Assembly (NCBI GenBank): GCA_045596385.1
Contig: JAZOCC010000024.1
Location: forward strand, 1 to 64,000
Source: SIG307 sp045596385
GTDB taxonomy: Bacteria; Bacillota; Clostridia; Lachnospirales; Lachnospiraceae
Direction of reading: 5' to 3'
Length of the DNA stretch: 64,000 nt
The notes beneath the pieces were generated by a model that saw nothing but the letters and a program-made list of their open reading frames with translations, was not told where the DNA came from and did not search any database. Position numbers and translations under genes: made by a program. Shown piece after piece: positions 48,165 to 56,236 of the stretch; position 1 is the first letter of the stretch, and each line of letters starts with the position of its first letter.

Positions 48165-50005
48165 AGGCTTGTATTCTCCTTTATTAATTGTTCGTATTGA
48201 CGAAATACCTCTTCTCCGTAAGTTTCCTTAAGGCAGATAAGCATTTCGTCCATGTGTGGGACAATAACTTCTGTAATAAGCTTCTTGTATTTCTTCTTCT
48301 CGAGTTTGCTGTCTGTATCCTGGTAAAGATTCATCATCCGGTTGTATTCGCTAATCAGAAGGAACATGGTAGACTTGGTGCCGATTTCATGCTCGCACCC
48401 GACACATTGTCTCTTTTCAGCGTACGGGCATTCTTTGCCAAGTGCAGTGAGCAGGCACATGCACTCCGGCTGCTTGGAAAACGCCTGACCGGAACCAATC
48501 CGGTGGAGGATTTCAAGCGAATCCTGTGGGTTTCCGGAAATGGCCCGGACAAGTTCGTAGGACTGTTTTCTGGCAGCATCTACGGTAGACACAACTGTTT
48601 CGATTTCCATAGGACTTAGACCAAGCTCTTTTACCAGTTCTGTCTGGTTTTTAACGGTCAGCTTTGCATATTGTTGACCGGTAACCATGTTTAACAGCTC
48701 GGAGGATATAAACGACAAAACACCTCTTTCAAAGAGTTCAAAGGCAACAAATTCCGGCGTGAGGCCGTTTAGCTTTGCATCTTTCAGGTATTCAAAGGTT
48801 GTAGAAGCAAAGCCGCCGTAGGAACCCTTGTGGCTCCGGGCATAGGATGCCAGGAGATACCCTTTTATATGGAAATTGTCGTTGCCTTCCGCCATTTCAT
48901 CACCAATCATTAAGATATTTTGCAGGTATGACTTTGTGGCGGACCTCGAAAGGAAGTCGTTCTCAAGAAACAGGTCACCGATGTCATCGCCCATGTATTT
49001 CCTGATTTGGTCGTAGGTAGAAATCTTTTTAATAAGCGGGCCATCATAATCACCCAGTAGCTGCCGGTGTGCCTCGGCAAGAGCAAGCAGCTTTCCGAAA
49101 TGCACTTCGCAGGACGAAGGGATACACAGCTTCACGGTGTTAATATTGCTTCTGTGCTCGGTTTTGTGTGGAAGCAGAGGCATGTTGCACAGTTTCTGGA
49201 TGATGGAAAGCAGTACAAGCCGAGCATCATTCTCTGAAAATGTGTCTTCCTTAATACGTTCAATACATTCCTCCGGAGAAAATGGTAGTATCGGCCGGTA
49301 GATCCGTTCCAAATCCGTGTAACGAAGGGAACAGACAAAATGCATGGATAGATAAAGCCAGGTGTCCGTGTAGTTCTTAGCCTCCGCAGCACGCAGATAC
49401 ATGTCGTTCTTTTCGATATAATCGGAGTTAAAGAGTTTGTATACCAGCTCAAGGTATTCGTCAAAATCATAAGCTTCGTTCTGGATGTCCATGGTATAAC
49501 GCTTTTCCATGATGTAATCTCTGTAATACTTGGTTTTGATCTTCGTCCGCATCCAGGCAAGGAAGAAGGTAAGTGCGTCTCCGTGTTGTTTTAACATGTC
49601 GTCCGTAGCAAGCTTAAGAAGCTCCTGTATGTCAGTGTCATTGTACATAAACAGGTCTTTGGTAAGCCTGAATAACAAGAAGTCTGTAAGGTAAACTCGG
49701 CAGTCTTCTTTTGTTTTCAGCTCCCGGTAGAAGCGGAAGAGGAGCTTGGCTGTTTCCGGAAACTTCTCGGCCAGCCTTTTAAGGAGCTCCGCATCGGTAT
49801 TTTCTTCGGTTAGGAATCGGCGTATTGGTTCAGATAGAATCTGAATCTGTTCCGGCGATAACATCGGAACGCCGTTTTCGATAGTCGGCGTGCATCCGAA
49901 CCAGTTATTGTTAATCAGGAACGCTGAAATTGCCTTAAATTCGGTTTTTTCAGATGGAGGTATGTTCTCGGTCATGTGCGTAATAAAAGTTCGTAAATCA
50001 GTCAT
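48161..50005 (-). CDS. Large tyrosine-recombinase-like protein (second of trio)
   Basis: 614 residues, ATG at 50005 overlapping the previous gene by 8 nt, with AAGGAGG inside it. A catalytic-domain pattern is present but degenerate: HFVCSLRYTDLERIY for the first Arg, YARSHKGSYGGFASTTFEYLKD near the HxxR/Tyr region. A Cys-rich C-terminal module (CMCLLTALGKECPYAEKRQCVGC) resembles the one in the third recombinase. It may be catalytically weak and structural. Length fits the large member of trio systems. Confidence 0.72.
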   Translation of the reverse strand: MTDLRTFITHMTENIPPSEKTEFKAISAFLINNNWFGCTPTIENGVPMLSPEQIQILSEPIRRFLTEENTDAELLKRLAEKFPETAKLLFRFYRELKTKEDCRVYLTDFLLFRLTKDLFMYNDTDIQELLKLATDDMLKQHGDALTFFLAWMRTKIKTKYYRDYIMEKRYTMDIQNEAYDFDEYLELVYKLFNSDYIEKNDMYLRAAEAKNYTDTWLYLSMHFVCSLRYTDLERIYRPILPFSPEECIERIKEDTFSENDARLVLLSIIQKLCNMPLLPHKTEHRSNINTVKLCIPSSCEVHFGKLLALAEAHRQLLGDYDGPLIKKISTYDQIRKYMGDDIGDLFLENDFLSRSATKSYLQNILMIGDEMAEGNDNFHIKGYLLASYARSHKGSYGGFASTTFEYLKDAKLNGLTPEFVAFELFERGVLSFISSELLNMVTGQQYAKLTVKNQTELVKELGLSPMEIETVVSTVDAARKQSYELVRAISGNPQDSLEILHRIGSGQAFSKQPECMCLLTALGKECPYAEKRQCVGCEHEIGTKSTMFLLISEYNRMMNLYQDTDSKLEKKKYKKLITEVIVPHMDEMLICLKETYGEEVFRQYEQLIKENTSL

Positions 50006-51263
50006 TTAACGACCTCCTTGCTGCCCAATTAAGGTAATCAAAAGCCTCGTTGCTTACTTTTCTATATTCCCGTTCGAGGTCACCCTTATCTTGCAAGTAA
50101 ACCAGGGAGCTTTCCGGAGAAGTGTCACCGCGGAGCTTCATTAAGGTACCTGGGTCGCTTATACCGGAGAGTACCAGTTGTACCGTATACCAGTGCCGGA
50201 AAATATGTGGTGAGATGTTATGTTCCATTAAGGTATGTCCGTAAATAACGAGTTCCGGATTATTACTCCCGAGAAGAAGAGGAACAATCTCGTTCTTAAT
50301 AATCTTCTGGAACTGCTGCCGGTAGCTCGGATAAGTATAGGCTTTGTCATTTCGATTAAGAGATAACGGTCCGTAATATGCTTCGTAATAGCGACCTTCT
50401 ATGTACTGCATGTAATCGTTGTAGCATACCACAAAGGCGTCTAGGAAAATATCCGGAACCTTCTGTGTGCGTTCTTTTTTGATGCAGCCGACCGGTACCA
50501 TGTCGCTCCGGAGAACAAATTCGTGATTAAGGTCAATCTTTATGCCGGTTGTTTCACCGGAAACGATATTAAATAGTAGTCCGGCACCAAGAGGGCTGTC
50601 TGCTCTGCGGACATTACAAGCTTCGGAAGGTCTGAGACCGGCAAATGCGGATAGGGCGACCAGCATAAGAATCTCCTTATGGTTCTCGAAGATATGTCCG
50701 AAGATGACCTTGAATGCTGAGTTAGGCATATCTCGGTAGACACGTCTTATAGCGCCGTTATCCTTGCACAGTACAGAGAATGCTGGGACAATCTTCTTTA
50801 TGATTTGTCCGCGTCTGTTCCGACTCTGTGTTTCCTGATACAAGTCTTCCCTTTTAAAAGGCATGTTGCCCTTGAAGGCAGTCAGAAGGTTTTCCAGGAA
50901 ATTCATGATTGTTCGGATGCATCGTTCTACCGTTTGCTTGGAACGGGTAGTGTAGTCATCGTCATCCGGAAGCTCGCAGAGTGCGTAGTCATTCAGGAAG
51001 TCAGAGACTATCTCTACTGTGAGTTCGGATAGGGAGTGGATTCCATAGGTAAAGAATGCGTAGTTTAACAGTTGCACGATAAAGTACACGCGGTTGTTAC
51101 TGTCTGCACTCATGGGCCTTACATTGCGGTTTTTGGGAAAGATATACTTGTGTAGATTTGTGAATTGGAGTGTCCCATCGTCCAGCTTCAGCGCGATGAA
51201 CGTTCTCGGGATACGGATGCCGTCGTTGTCGACAAATGCATGTTTGTAGGCGATAAATCTCAT
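49998..51263 (-). CDS. Site-specific tyrosine recombinase (first of trio, TnpA-like)
   Basis: 421 residues, ATG at 51263 with AGAAAGAAG (weak site). An N-terminal SAM-like core-binding domain (about 75-140) precedes the catalytic domain. Arg is in FAGLRPSEACNVRRAD, HxxR in PHIFRHWYTVQL, and Tyr in ESSLVYLQDKG. The second His/Trp position reads LRGDTSPESS, so one catalytic position is non-canonical. First gene of the five-gene operon; the following recombinases are translationally coupled. Confidence 0.88.
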   Translation of the reverse strand: MRFIAYKHAFVDNDGIRIPRTFIALKLDDGTLQFTNLHKYIFPKNRNVRPMSADSNNRVYFIVQLLNYAFFTYGIHSLSELTVEIVSDFLNDYALCELPDDDDYTTRSKQTVERCIRTIMNFLENLLTAFKGNMPFKREDLYQETQSRNRRGQIIKKIVPAFSVLCKDNGAIRRVYRDMPNSAFKVIFGHIFENHKEILMLVALSAFAGLRPSEACNVRRADSPLGAGLLFNIVSGETTGIKIDLNHEFVLRSDMVPVGCIKKERTQKVPDIFLDAFVVCYNDYMQYIEGRYYEAYYGPLSLNRNDKAYTYPSYRQQFQKIIKNEIVPLLLGSNNPELVIYGHTLMEHNISPHIFRHWYTVQLVLSGISDPGTLMKLRGDTSPESSLVYLQDKGDLEREYRKVSNEAFDYLNWAARRSLND

Positions 51264-51298
51264 ATTGGTCTTCTTTCTGTGTACGTCTGATTTTTAGT

Positions 51299-51450
51299 TA
51301 CGTGCAATTTTTATTGCAAAGGTATCATGTAGGTGATTTTGCTGAGGCTTCCCGTATGAGATGATAAAAACGTGCATTTTTAAAAGAAAATTTCGATTTT
51401 ATAGTGATTAGCGATAATTGGCTAATAAAAAATAGGAAATAGCGATAATT
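51299..51450. repeat. Repeats upstream of the trio: possible recombinase-binding end
   Basis: TAGCGATAATT occurs at 51409-51419 and again at 51440-51450. ATTAGC/GCTAAT form an inverted repeat around the first. ACGTGCAATTTTTA (51300) and ACGTGCATTTTTA (51370) are near-identical direct repeats. TGCAAT-tttt-ATTGCA is at 51303-51318. No gene lies in this 226-bp gap. Confidence 0.5.
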
Positions 51451-51489
51451 TAAGGGGTAAAGAAAAGCATGGACGTAAATGTTCATGCT

Positions 51490-51885
51490 TTATTTGCGTT
51501 TCATAAGGTCGTATAACTGCAATAATTTATTCTGTTCTTCGGTCGTCATGAAGTGTAACGCTATGGCCATGTCTTCTGTAAGAGGCGATTCAATAATACC
51601 TAAGAGTACATTCGGTGTAACACCAAGTGCATTACATAAATCCATAAGAACATCTACTGTAAAATGGGCTTTGCCTTTTTCGATATCAGAGATGTAGGAT
51701 TGTGTGCGATTAGATTTTTTGGCCAAATCAGCTTGCGTCCATGGGACTTCTTTAACCAAACCAGTTTTGGGGTCTTCCTGTTCTTTTAAATGCTTCTTTC
51801 GAACGGTTTTAATGTTTTTTCCTATTCTCTTATATAGTTCGCGAGCATCTTTTTTCGTTATTTCAGTTTCATTTCTTTCAGGCAT
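51490..51885 (-). CDS. Xre-family transcriptional regulator
   Basis: 131 residues, ATG at 51885 with AGGAGG 9 nt upstream. Helix-turn-helix at about 50-105: WTQADLAKKSNRTQSYISDIEKGKAHFTVDVLMDLCNALGV. The N-terminal 45 residues are basic and contain KEQEDPKTGLVKEVP inserted before the HTH. It has its own promoter and lies between the recombinase operon and the membrane-protein gene. It may repress either, or itself. Confidence 0.88.
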   Translation of the reverse strand: MPERNETEITKKDARELYKRIGKNIKTVRKKHLKEQEDPKTGLVKEVPWTQADLAKKSNRTQSYISDIEKGKAHFTVDVLMDLCNALGVTPNVLLGIIESPLTEDMAIALHFMTTEEQNKLLQLYDLMKRK

Positions 51886-51919
51886 AAGAGGTGTCCTCCT
51901 CAATATCGCTGGTTCGTAT

Positions 51920-51948
51920 ATTTTATCACGATTTTAGTAAAGTGTAAA
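51920..51948 (-). promoter_or_regulatory. Promoter of the Xre gene
   Basis: Minus strand TTTACA (51948-51943), 17-nt spacer, TAAAAT (51925-51920). Confidence 0.6.
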
Positions 51949-52052
51949 CGGTTTTCTACAATATTTTTCATAATATGATAATTTATGGTATTAGAAGGCG
52001 GATTGTGATATAATTCCTTTATTGGTAAGACTGATTCAAAGGAGGCTTTACT

Positions 52053-52709
52053 ATGTGGGCATGGATAAAGAAGCACAAAGTTGCATTTGCAGTTATCTGC
52101 TTATTGGTCGTGTTTGCGTTGATAGGAGTTCCGCTTCTTATTAATGTGTTGTTTAAAATCGATTCGGGGATATGCGCGCTTCAGGCAGAATGGTCCGCCG
52201 GCGATGCATTAGGATACTATGGTGCTGTTCTTTCATTTTTAGGAACGGTAGTATTGAGTGCACTGGCATTGTATCAGAACCATATTATCAAGGTAGAAGC
52301 CGATAAGAAGGCAACTATGCTGGAAGAGAGGGAACGCATTAAAAATATGCCGAAGTTTTGTACACGTTCTTTATCTTTTTCTGGAGAGTATGCCAAGATT
52401 TCTTTTGATATTGAAAATATTTCGGAAAATATTGCACATGAGATTAAGGTCTATGACTTTTTTATACAAGGAGAAGAAAAGTTCTTTCAGGGAGTGGAAT
52501 GGAGCGTTTCCACACATAAGCTAGACCCAAAGGAGAGATTTACTGTAGATACGAAAACACCTCCTCTCGGGAACGTAAAATCATTTCAAATGACAGCCCG
52601 TATGAGTTGTAAGGATAAGTACGGAGATAGCCATGAATATTTGTTAAAGATAAAGCATGTTGGTCCGAGGCAAACGGAATACGCAGATGTAAAGGAGATT
52701 GTTGGCTAA
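52053..52709 (+). CDS. Two-helix membrane protein of unknown function
   Basis: 218 residues, ATG at 52053 with AAGGAGG upstream. Two N-terminal transmembrane helices (AFAVICLLVVFALIGVPLLI; LGYYGAVLSFLGTVVLSALAL) are joined by a loop with AEWSAGDALGYYG, a motif widespread in accessory membrane proteins of gut Firmicutes. A cytoplasmic beta-sandwich-like domain follows (about 105-215, KISFDIENISENIAHEIKVYDF). Function unknown. Confidence 0.72.
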   Translation: MWAWIKKHKVAFAVICLLVVFALIGVPLLINVLFKIDSGICALQAEWSAGDALGYYGAVLSFLGTVVLSALALYQNHIIKVEADKKATMLEERERIKNMPKFCTRSLSFSGEYAKISFDIENISENIAHEIKVYDFFIQGEEKFFQGVEWSVSTHKLDPKERFTVDTKTPPLGNVKSFQMTARMSCKDKYGDSHEYLLKIKHVGPRQTEYADVKEIVG

Positions 52710-52750
52710 ATTAAAATGCATGTTATTATGAATAGTTACAGGAGGGACTT

Positions 52751-53500
52751 ATGAAAAAGGTACGATTATTTATTCTTGTATTTATTGTTTTGTTATGTTG
52801 TTACGTTGCATGTGTGGGAGGAACGGAAGGAACCAGTACCAGTAGCTCAAATTCAAACAAGGAAGATACTGTAAAAAAAACTACCGATGGGAAAGTAGCT
52901 ATGCCATATGGCAGCACTTCTTATTGTGGGTCGGATTGGACTTTGGAATCACTTAAGGCGCATTTAATCGACTTGGGATTTACGAATATAGTAGAATATC
53001 CAGAAGAACCATGGGATGAAAATTGTGCTGACAATATTTTCTTTGTTAAAATAAGAAGAGGTTGGAGCAAAGTAAGTGAATGGGAAGCAGGAGAAGAATT
53101 TGAGACAGATGAAGAGGTTATTATAAGGTATAATAAAGCTCCAATGCTTACGGTAGAGAACTGTCCTGATCTTTTAACTGTGTTAACGTCTGATGAAATG
53201 TCATATACTGAGTTTGCGGAAAAGTATGATGGCAGGTATGTGGAAATTGACGGTTACATTTCTTCATACATTTCAAAAGAATGGGAAACATCACGCGTTA
53301 TCGAAATGAGATACGGAAATCAAAGGGGAGAAAATCTTGAAGGTGCAGAAGTTCATCTTGGGGATGTGAACTGGGGTTCAAGGATTGATAAAGATATAGT
53401 AGAAGGGGAACTGGTACATATAAGAGGAAAAATAGATTTCTCTGACACAGAATTTTTCCAAAGGTTGCACGTAAACTGTATCCTTTATGAAAAACGATAA
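52751..53500 (+). CDS. Membrane-anchored PASTA-like plus DUF4839 protein
   Basis: 249 residues, ATG at 52751 with GGAGGG upstream. The N-terminal hydrophobic segment has a possible lipobox-like VACVGG (Cys near 21). A PASTA-like domain (about 50-130) has MPYGSTSYCGSDWTLESLKAHLIDLGFTNI, then EFETDEEVIIRYN. A DUF4839-like C-terminal domain (about 135-249) has MSYTEFAEKYDGRYVEIDGYI and ELVHIRGKIDF. Such proteins occur on mobile elements of gut clostridia with unknown function. Confidence 0.75.
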   Translation: MKKVRLFILVFIVLLCCYVACVGGTEGTSTSSSNSNKEDTVKKTTDGKVAMPYGSTSYCGSDWTLESLKAHLIDLGFTNIVEYPEEPWDENCADNIFFVKIRRGWSKVSEWEAGEEFETDEEVIIRYNKAPMLTVENCPDLLTVLTSDEMSYTEFAEKYDGRYVEIDGYISSYISKEWETSRVIEMRYGNQRGENLEGAEVHLGDVNWGSRIDKDIVEGELVHIRGKIDFSDTEFFQRLHVNCILYEKR

Positions 53501-53529
53501 TTTTGCATTTAGAAAGAGGCTTTGATATG

Positions 53530-53600
53530 TAACACGAGCTTCCTTGCCACACAAGACTTGTTTTGTCTGGATAACAAGGTAATGCTCGTGTTATATTTTG
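53530..53600. terminator. Large bidirectional terminator hairpin
   Basis: TAACACGAGC (53530-53539) pairs with GCTCGTGTTA (53584-53593). Inner stems CTTG/CAAG and AGAC/GTCT extend the fold. T-rich flank on the + side. Confidence 0.72.
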
Positions 53601-53601
53601 T

Positions 53602-55005
53602 TTACATGTATTTCTTTCCGTTATCGTCATACCGGATCTGATCAGCGATGACTTCATCGAGGATAGTGTAGTCATCCGGGCCTTCAAGGAGGACCGTTGG
53701 ATGCTCGTCAATGCCGTACACGCCACCTTGTAGAATATCTATGTAGGCTTTCAGACAGGTTTCATATAGGATGCTGTAGAGTTTCCGGCACCCGAACTCT
53801 GAGTTTGCTTCTTCTATTAAACTGCCTATGTATTCCTGACTTACTATGGTGTCAAGATGCAGGTCCTTGTAGATATCCTCCAGCATTTTCATGATGACAC
53901 ACGTGACAGCTTCTTTGGAGAGCCGGTTAAAGGATACAACCAGGGTGAATCGACCTATTGTTTCAAACGAGAATATCTGTAGCATATCCTCCCTGGTAAT
54001 CTCGTCAAAGGCATCATATGTCTTTCCGGAGTTAACAAATCCGATGGTGTTATCTGCCTGCTGCTTCTTTTTCTGCCTGACATCATTGAAGCTTCCAGAT
54101 GCAATCCAGAAGATGTACCGGGTGTCAACAGAGGTGTCGGAGAGTTGTTCTACTAATCCGTCCATGTAAGTGAGCAGCTGGTTCTGAACCTGAGGTCCGC
54201 CTTCCTGATTAAAGCGGATTTTATCAAATTCATCCAACCACAGAATGCCGATTTTTTGCTCGCCACGATACTCGCCAAAAGATATAAAATCAGACAGGAC
54301 ACTGTTGACGGTAGGGCCTCTGTAGCCAGACGGAACGAGCCGGCCGGCGTCCTTTCTACTACAAACAAGGGAAGGAAGCGCTGTTTTAAAAAACTCAGAT
54401 AAGCTCTTGAATAAAGCACTCTTACCGTTGCCACTCGGTGCCGTTAACATGACCGCGGTACACTTCTCGGGTCTTTCGCCGGAGGCCAGAGTATGTATAT
54501 AGTTGTAAATGACAGCGAGTATCTTCGTAAGTCCGGATTCCTGACCGATGATGTCTTTCGAAATCTCGTTATAAAATGCTGGGAACGGGTATTTCTTTAA
54601 GAATTCCTGGCATTCACAGGTAATCTGCTCTTTGTAGTTTTTATGCTTCGAGACAGAGGATTCCGGAAAAGGATGTTTGTCGAAGTCAAAAGGTTCTTCG
54701 TCGTCATCCGAGTCTTCATCGGAATTATCGTCTTCCGGTGGTGAAATCTCTTCAGCACCGGGCGCGTCATTTGGTTCTTTGTTTTCTTCGTCCTCCTTTT
54801 TATGTGTGTCATTTACAGGCTGATTTGGCGTTTCCGGGAAAAGAGTTTGTTTCAGTAACATGGTTTCCAGTTGCTGGTTGTGCGTGTGCATTGCTTTCAA
54901 ATCGTTCTTTAACCGCTCGATTTCCCGTTCAAGCAATTCAATAAGTTCCTGTTGCTCAGCGCATTGGATCTGATACTTGTGCAGTTCTTTTGACTCTTCG
55001 CTCAT
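53602..55005 (-). CDS. ClpX-like AAA+ ATPase with coiled-coil and acidic N-terminus
   Basis: 467 residues, ATG at 55005 with AAGGAGG 8 nt upstream. Residues 1-60 are a Glu/Gln-rich coiled coil; about 65-115 are an extremely acidic spacer (PPEDDNSDEDSDDDEEPFDF). The AAA_2 core (about 130-400) has Walker A LTAPSGNGKSAL, pore-like GYRGPTVNS, Walker B IGILWLDEFDKI, sensor-1 IFWIASGSFND and a C-terminal sensor-2 region EANSEFGCRKLYSILYE (Arg present). The Clp-type core is intact, but no ClpP-binding IGF/L loop or zinc domain was seen and no partner gene is adjacent. Possibly a remodelling ATPase of the element or a defence component. Confidence 0.82.
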   Translation of the reverse strand: MSEESKELHKYQIQCAEQQELIELLEREIERLKNDLKAMHTHNQQLETMLLKQTLFPETPNQPVNDTHKKEDEENKEPNDAPGAEEISPPEDDNSDEDSDDDEEPFDFDKHPFPESSVSKHKNYKEQITCECQEFLKKYPFPAFYNEISKDIIGQESGLTKILAVIYNYIHTLASGERPEKCTAVMLTAPSGNGKSALFKSLSEFFKTALPSLVCSRKDAGRLVPSGYRGPTVNSVLSDFISFGEYRGEQKIGILWLDEFDKIRFNQEGGPQVQNQLLTYMDGLVEQLSDTSVDTRYIFWIASGSFNDVRQKKKQQADNTIGFVNSGKTYDAFDEITREDMLQIFSFETIGRFTLVVSFNRLSKEAVTCVIMKMLEDIYKDLHLDTIVSQEYIGSLIEEANSEFGCRKLYSILYETCLKAYIDILQGGVYGIDEHPTVLLEGPDDYTILDEVIADQIRYDDNGKKYM

Positions 55006-55032
55006 AAATAAGCCCTCCTTATCATTAGGCAT

Positions 55033-55348
55033 AATAATGGGATATGCCTATTATGCCCTCCGACATCATGACTTTTGTTTTATGAGAAAAGAAAATTATG
55101 GAAATGAGGGTATTTTTTACAAGACCATAACGAGATACGGATAGAAAAACAGCTGGTAATATGGTATAATTACAGAAAGAACAAAGTAAATAAGTTAACT
55201 ACAGACATAATATGATATGTGATTCAAAAATATCCGGAGGTATTGGCGAATTGCAGAGTAGGGCTATCCCTGAACAACAATAAGCAGGGATAGGCCGGGT
55301 GCCCTTTCTTTGCTTGTTGTGTACAAACGAAGAAAGGAGGAAGTCAAA
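55033..55348 (+). promoter_or_regulatory. Structured leader of the small-protein/GNAT pair
   Basis: This 316-bp gap holds a TATAAT near 55164-55170 without a clear -35. A strong hairpin CTATCCCTG (55264-55272)/CAGGGATAG (55285-55293) follows, then CCTTTCTT (about 55302-55310)/AAGAAAGG (about 55331-55338). The second hairpin would occlude the AAAGGAGG that serves the small gene, suggesting translational control. Confidence 0.6.
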
Positions 55349-55537
55349 ATGACTGGAGGTGTTTTAATGAGAGAAGTGCAATACATCAAGCCAAGTATTA
55401 CGAACTTAAAAGGTCGAAAAGGCCGTAAAGCCATTGAAGAACTTTTGAATGCCAAGCCTAAGTCTCGTGAGTCCTTACGGCTTGAGGCCGAAAAGTGCAA
55501 ACAGAACATTTTGGCGTTAAGGAGAAATGGAGAATAA
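55349..55537 (+). CDS. Small basic protein, possible antitoxin of a GNAT pair
   Basis: 62 residues from ATG 55349 (AAAGGAGG, 8-nt spacing). A second in-frame ATG at 55367 has its own GGAGGT 6 nt upstream and gives 56 residues, so two isoforms are possible. The chain is short, basic and helical: MREVQYIKPSITNLKGRKGRKAIEELLNAKPKSRESLRLEAEK. It overlaps the GNAT gene by 11 nt. A known RHH/DUF1778 antitoxin fold is not evident, so the toxin-antitoxin reading rests on gene order only. Confidence 0.55.
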   Translation: MTGGVLMREVQYIKPSITNLKGRKGRKAIEELLNAKPKSRESLRLEAEKCKQNILALRRNGE

Positions 55538-56123
55538 GGTTGTTTTACAAAACGAATTGTTCTACTGTGAGCACCTTACGGACTCGGATGAAGTCAGACA
55601 GTTGATTGACGGATTTACCGTAACGGACAGTAGAGGCAAGGGATTGGTGCAGTACCTACAAAAGTATGCCTTAAAAGAAGAACTTGCTGGGCAAATGCGG
55701 ACATATCTTGTCAGAGATGTCGTAACAAACGAACTGGTAGGATACTTCTCTTTAAAGGCCGGAATGGCATCTGCAAATGAAAGACGTTTTCTTTTTAGAA
55801 AGAAGTTCGATACGGTTTCAGGAATCGAACTGGCTAATTTTGCAGTTAACAACACTTACAAAAAGACGCATGAAAAGTACAGCAGAATTGGAGCGGCTAT
55901 GTTCTATTATTTCATTATTCCGATTATCAAGAAGATTGCGGAACGAGTGGGGGCAAGAATATTATATGTTTTTGCATTGCCTCACAGCAATCTGATTGAA
56001 TACTATAGGACATTGGGATTCGAACGATTGTCGTTTTTTGATGAACAGCGCGTACATAGGCGGATGAAGCCAAATTACGATCGCTATTGTATTTTCATGT
56101 ATCAGTTAATTGACGAGAGTTAA
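55527..56123 (+). CDS. GNAT-family N-acetyltransferase
   Basis: 198 residues, ATG at 55527 overlapping the small gene, with AAGGAG 2 nt upstream (translation probably coupled). GNAT core: VRDVVTNELVGYFSLKAGM for strand 4, acetyl-CoA P-loop KYSRIGAAMFYYFIIPIIKKIAERVG with R-x2-G-x-A, and IEYYRTLGFERLSF. Acceptor unknown. The pairing with a small upstream basic protein resembles acetylating toxin modules (TacT/AtaT type), but the active-site Tyr and targets would need testing. Confidence 0.78.
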   Translation: MENKVVLQNELFYCEHLTDSDEVRQLIDGFTVTDSRGKGLVQYLQKYALKEELAGQMRTYLVRDVVTNELVGYFSLKAGMASANERRFLFRKKFDTVSGIELANFAVNNTYKKTHEKYSRIGAAMFYYFIIPIIKKIAERVGARILYVFALPHSNLIEYYRTLGFERLSFFDEQRVHRRMKPNYDRYCIFMYQLIDES

Positions 56124-56133
56124 TTCAACAAAC

Positions 56134-56180
56134 AAAGAGCTTTTATGTCACATTTGGCATAAGAGCTCTTTATTCTTTTC
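56134..56180 (+). terminator. Terminator after the GNAT gene
   Basis: AAAGAGCT (56134-56141)/AGCTCTTT (56164-56171) with inner TATG/CATA, then T-rich sequence. Confidence 0.7.
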
Positions 56181-56226
56181 ATAAAAGAAATTAGCAGAGT
56201 CAACGGCATAAACCGTCACTCTGCTA
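56181..56226 (-). terminator. Terminator of the minus-strand Xre gene
   Basis: TAGCAGAGT (56192-56200)/ACTCTGCTA (56218-56226) with inner ACGG/CCGT. On the minus strand the 3' side runs into TTTCTTTTAT. Confidence 0.65.
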
Positions 56227-56236
56227 TGTTGTGTTG

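Larger units (their letters stand above)
43098..51263 (-). mobile_element. Recombinase-trio (Tn554-like) element carrying a zinc-ribbon protein
   Basis: Five minus-strand genes are packed with overlaps of 4-8 nt or a gap of 4 nt: three tyrosine recombinases, a coiled-coil TnpC-like protein and a zinc-ribbon array protein. Tn554-type transposons use TnpA/TnpB recombinases plus TnpC; recombinase-in-trio elements carry three overlapping recombinases. Ends were not resolved; gene boundaries are given. Possible end-type repeats lie at 51299-51450. Confidence 0.7.

Noticed and set aside
53602..55005. Calling the AAA+ protein ClpX
   Set aside because: It lacks the zinc-binding N-domain and an evident ClpP loop and has a different N-terminal layout.
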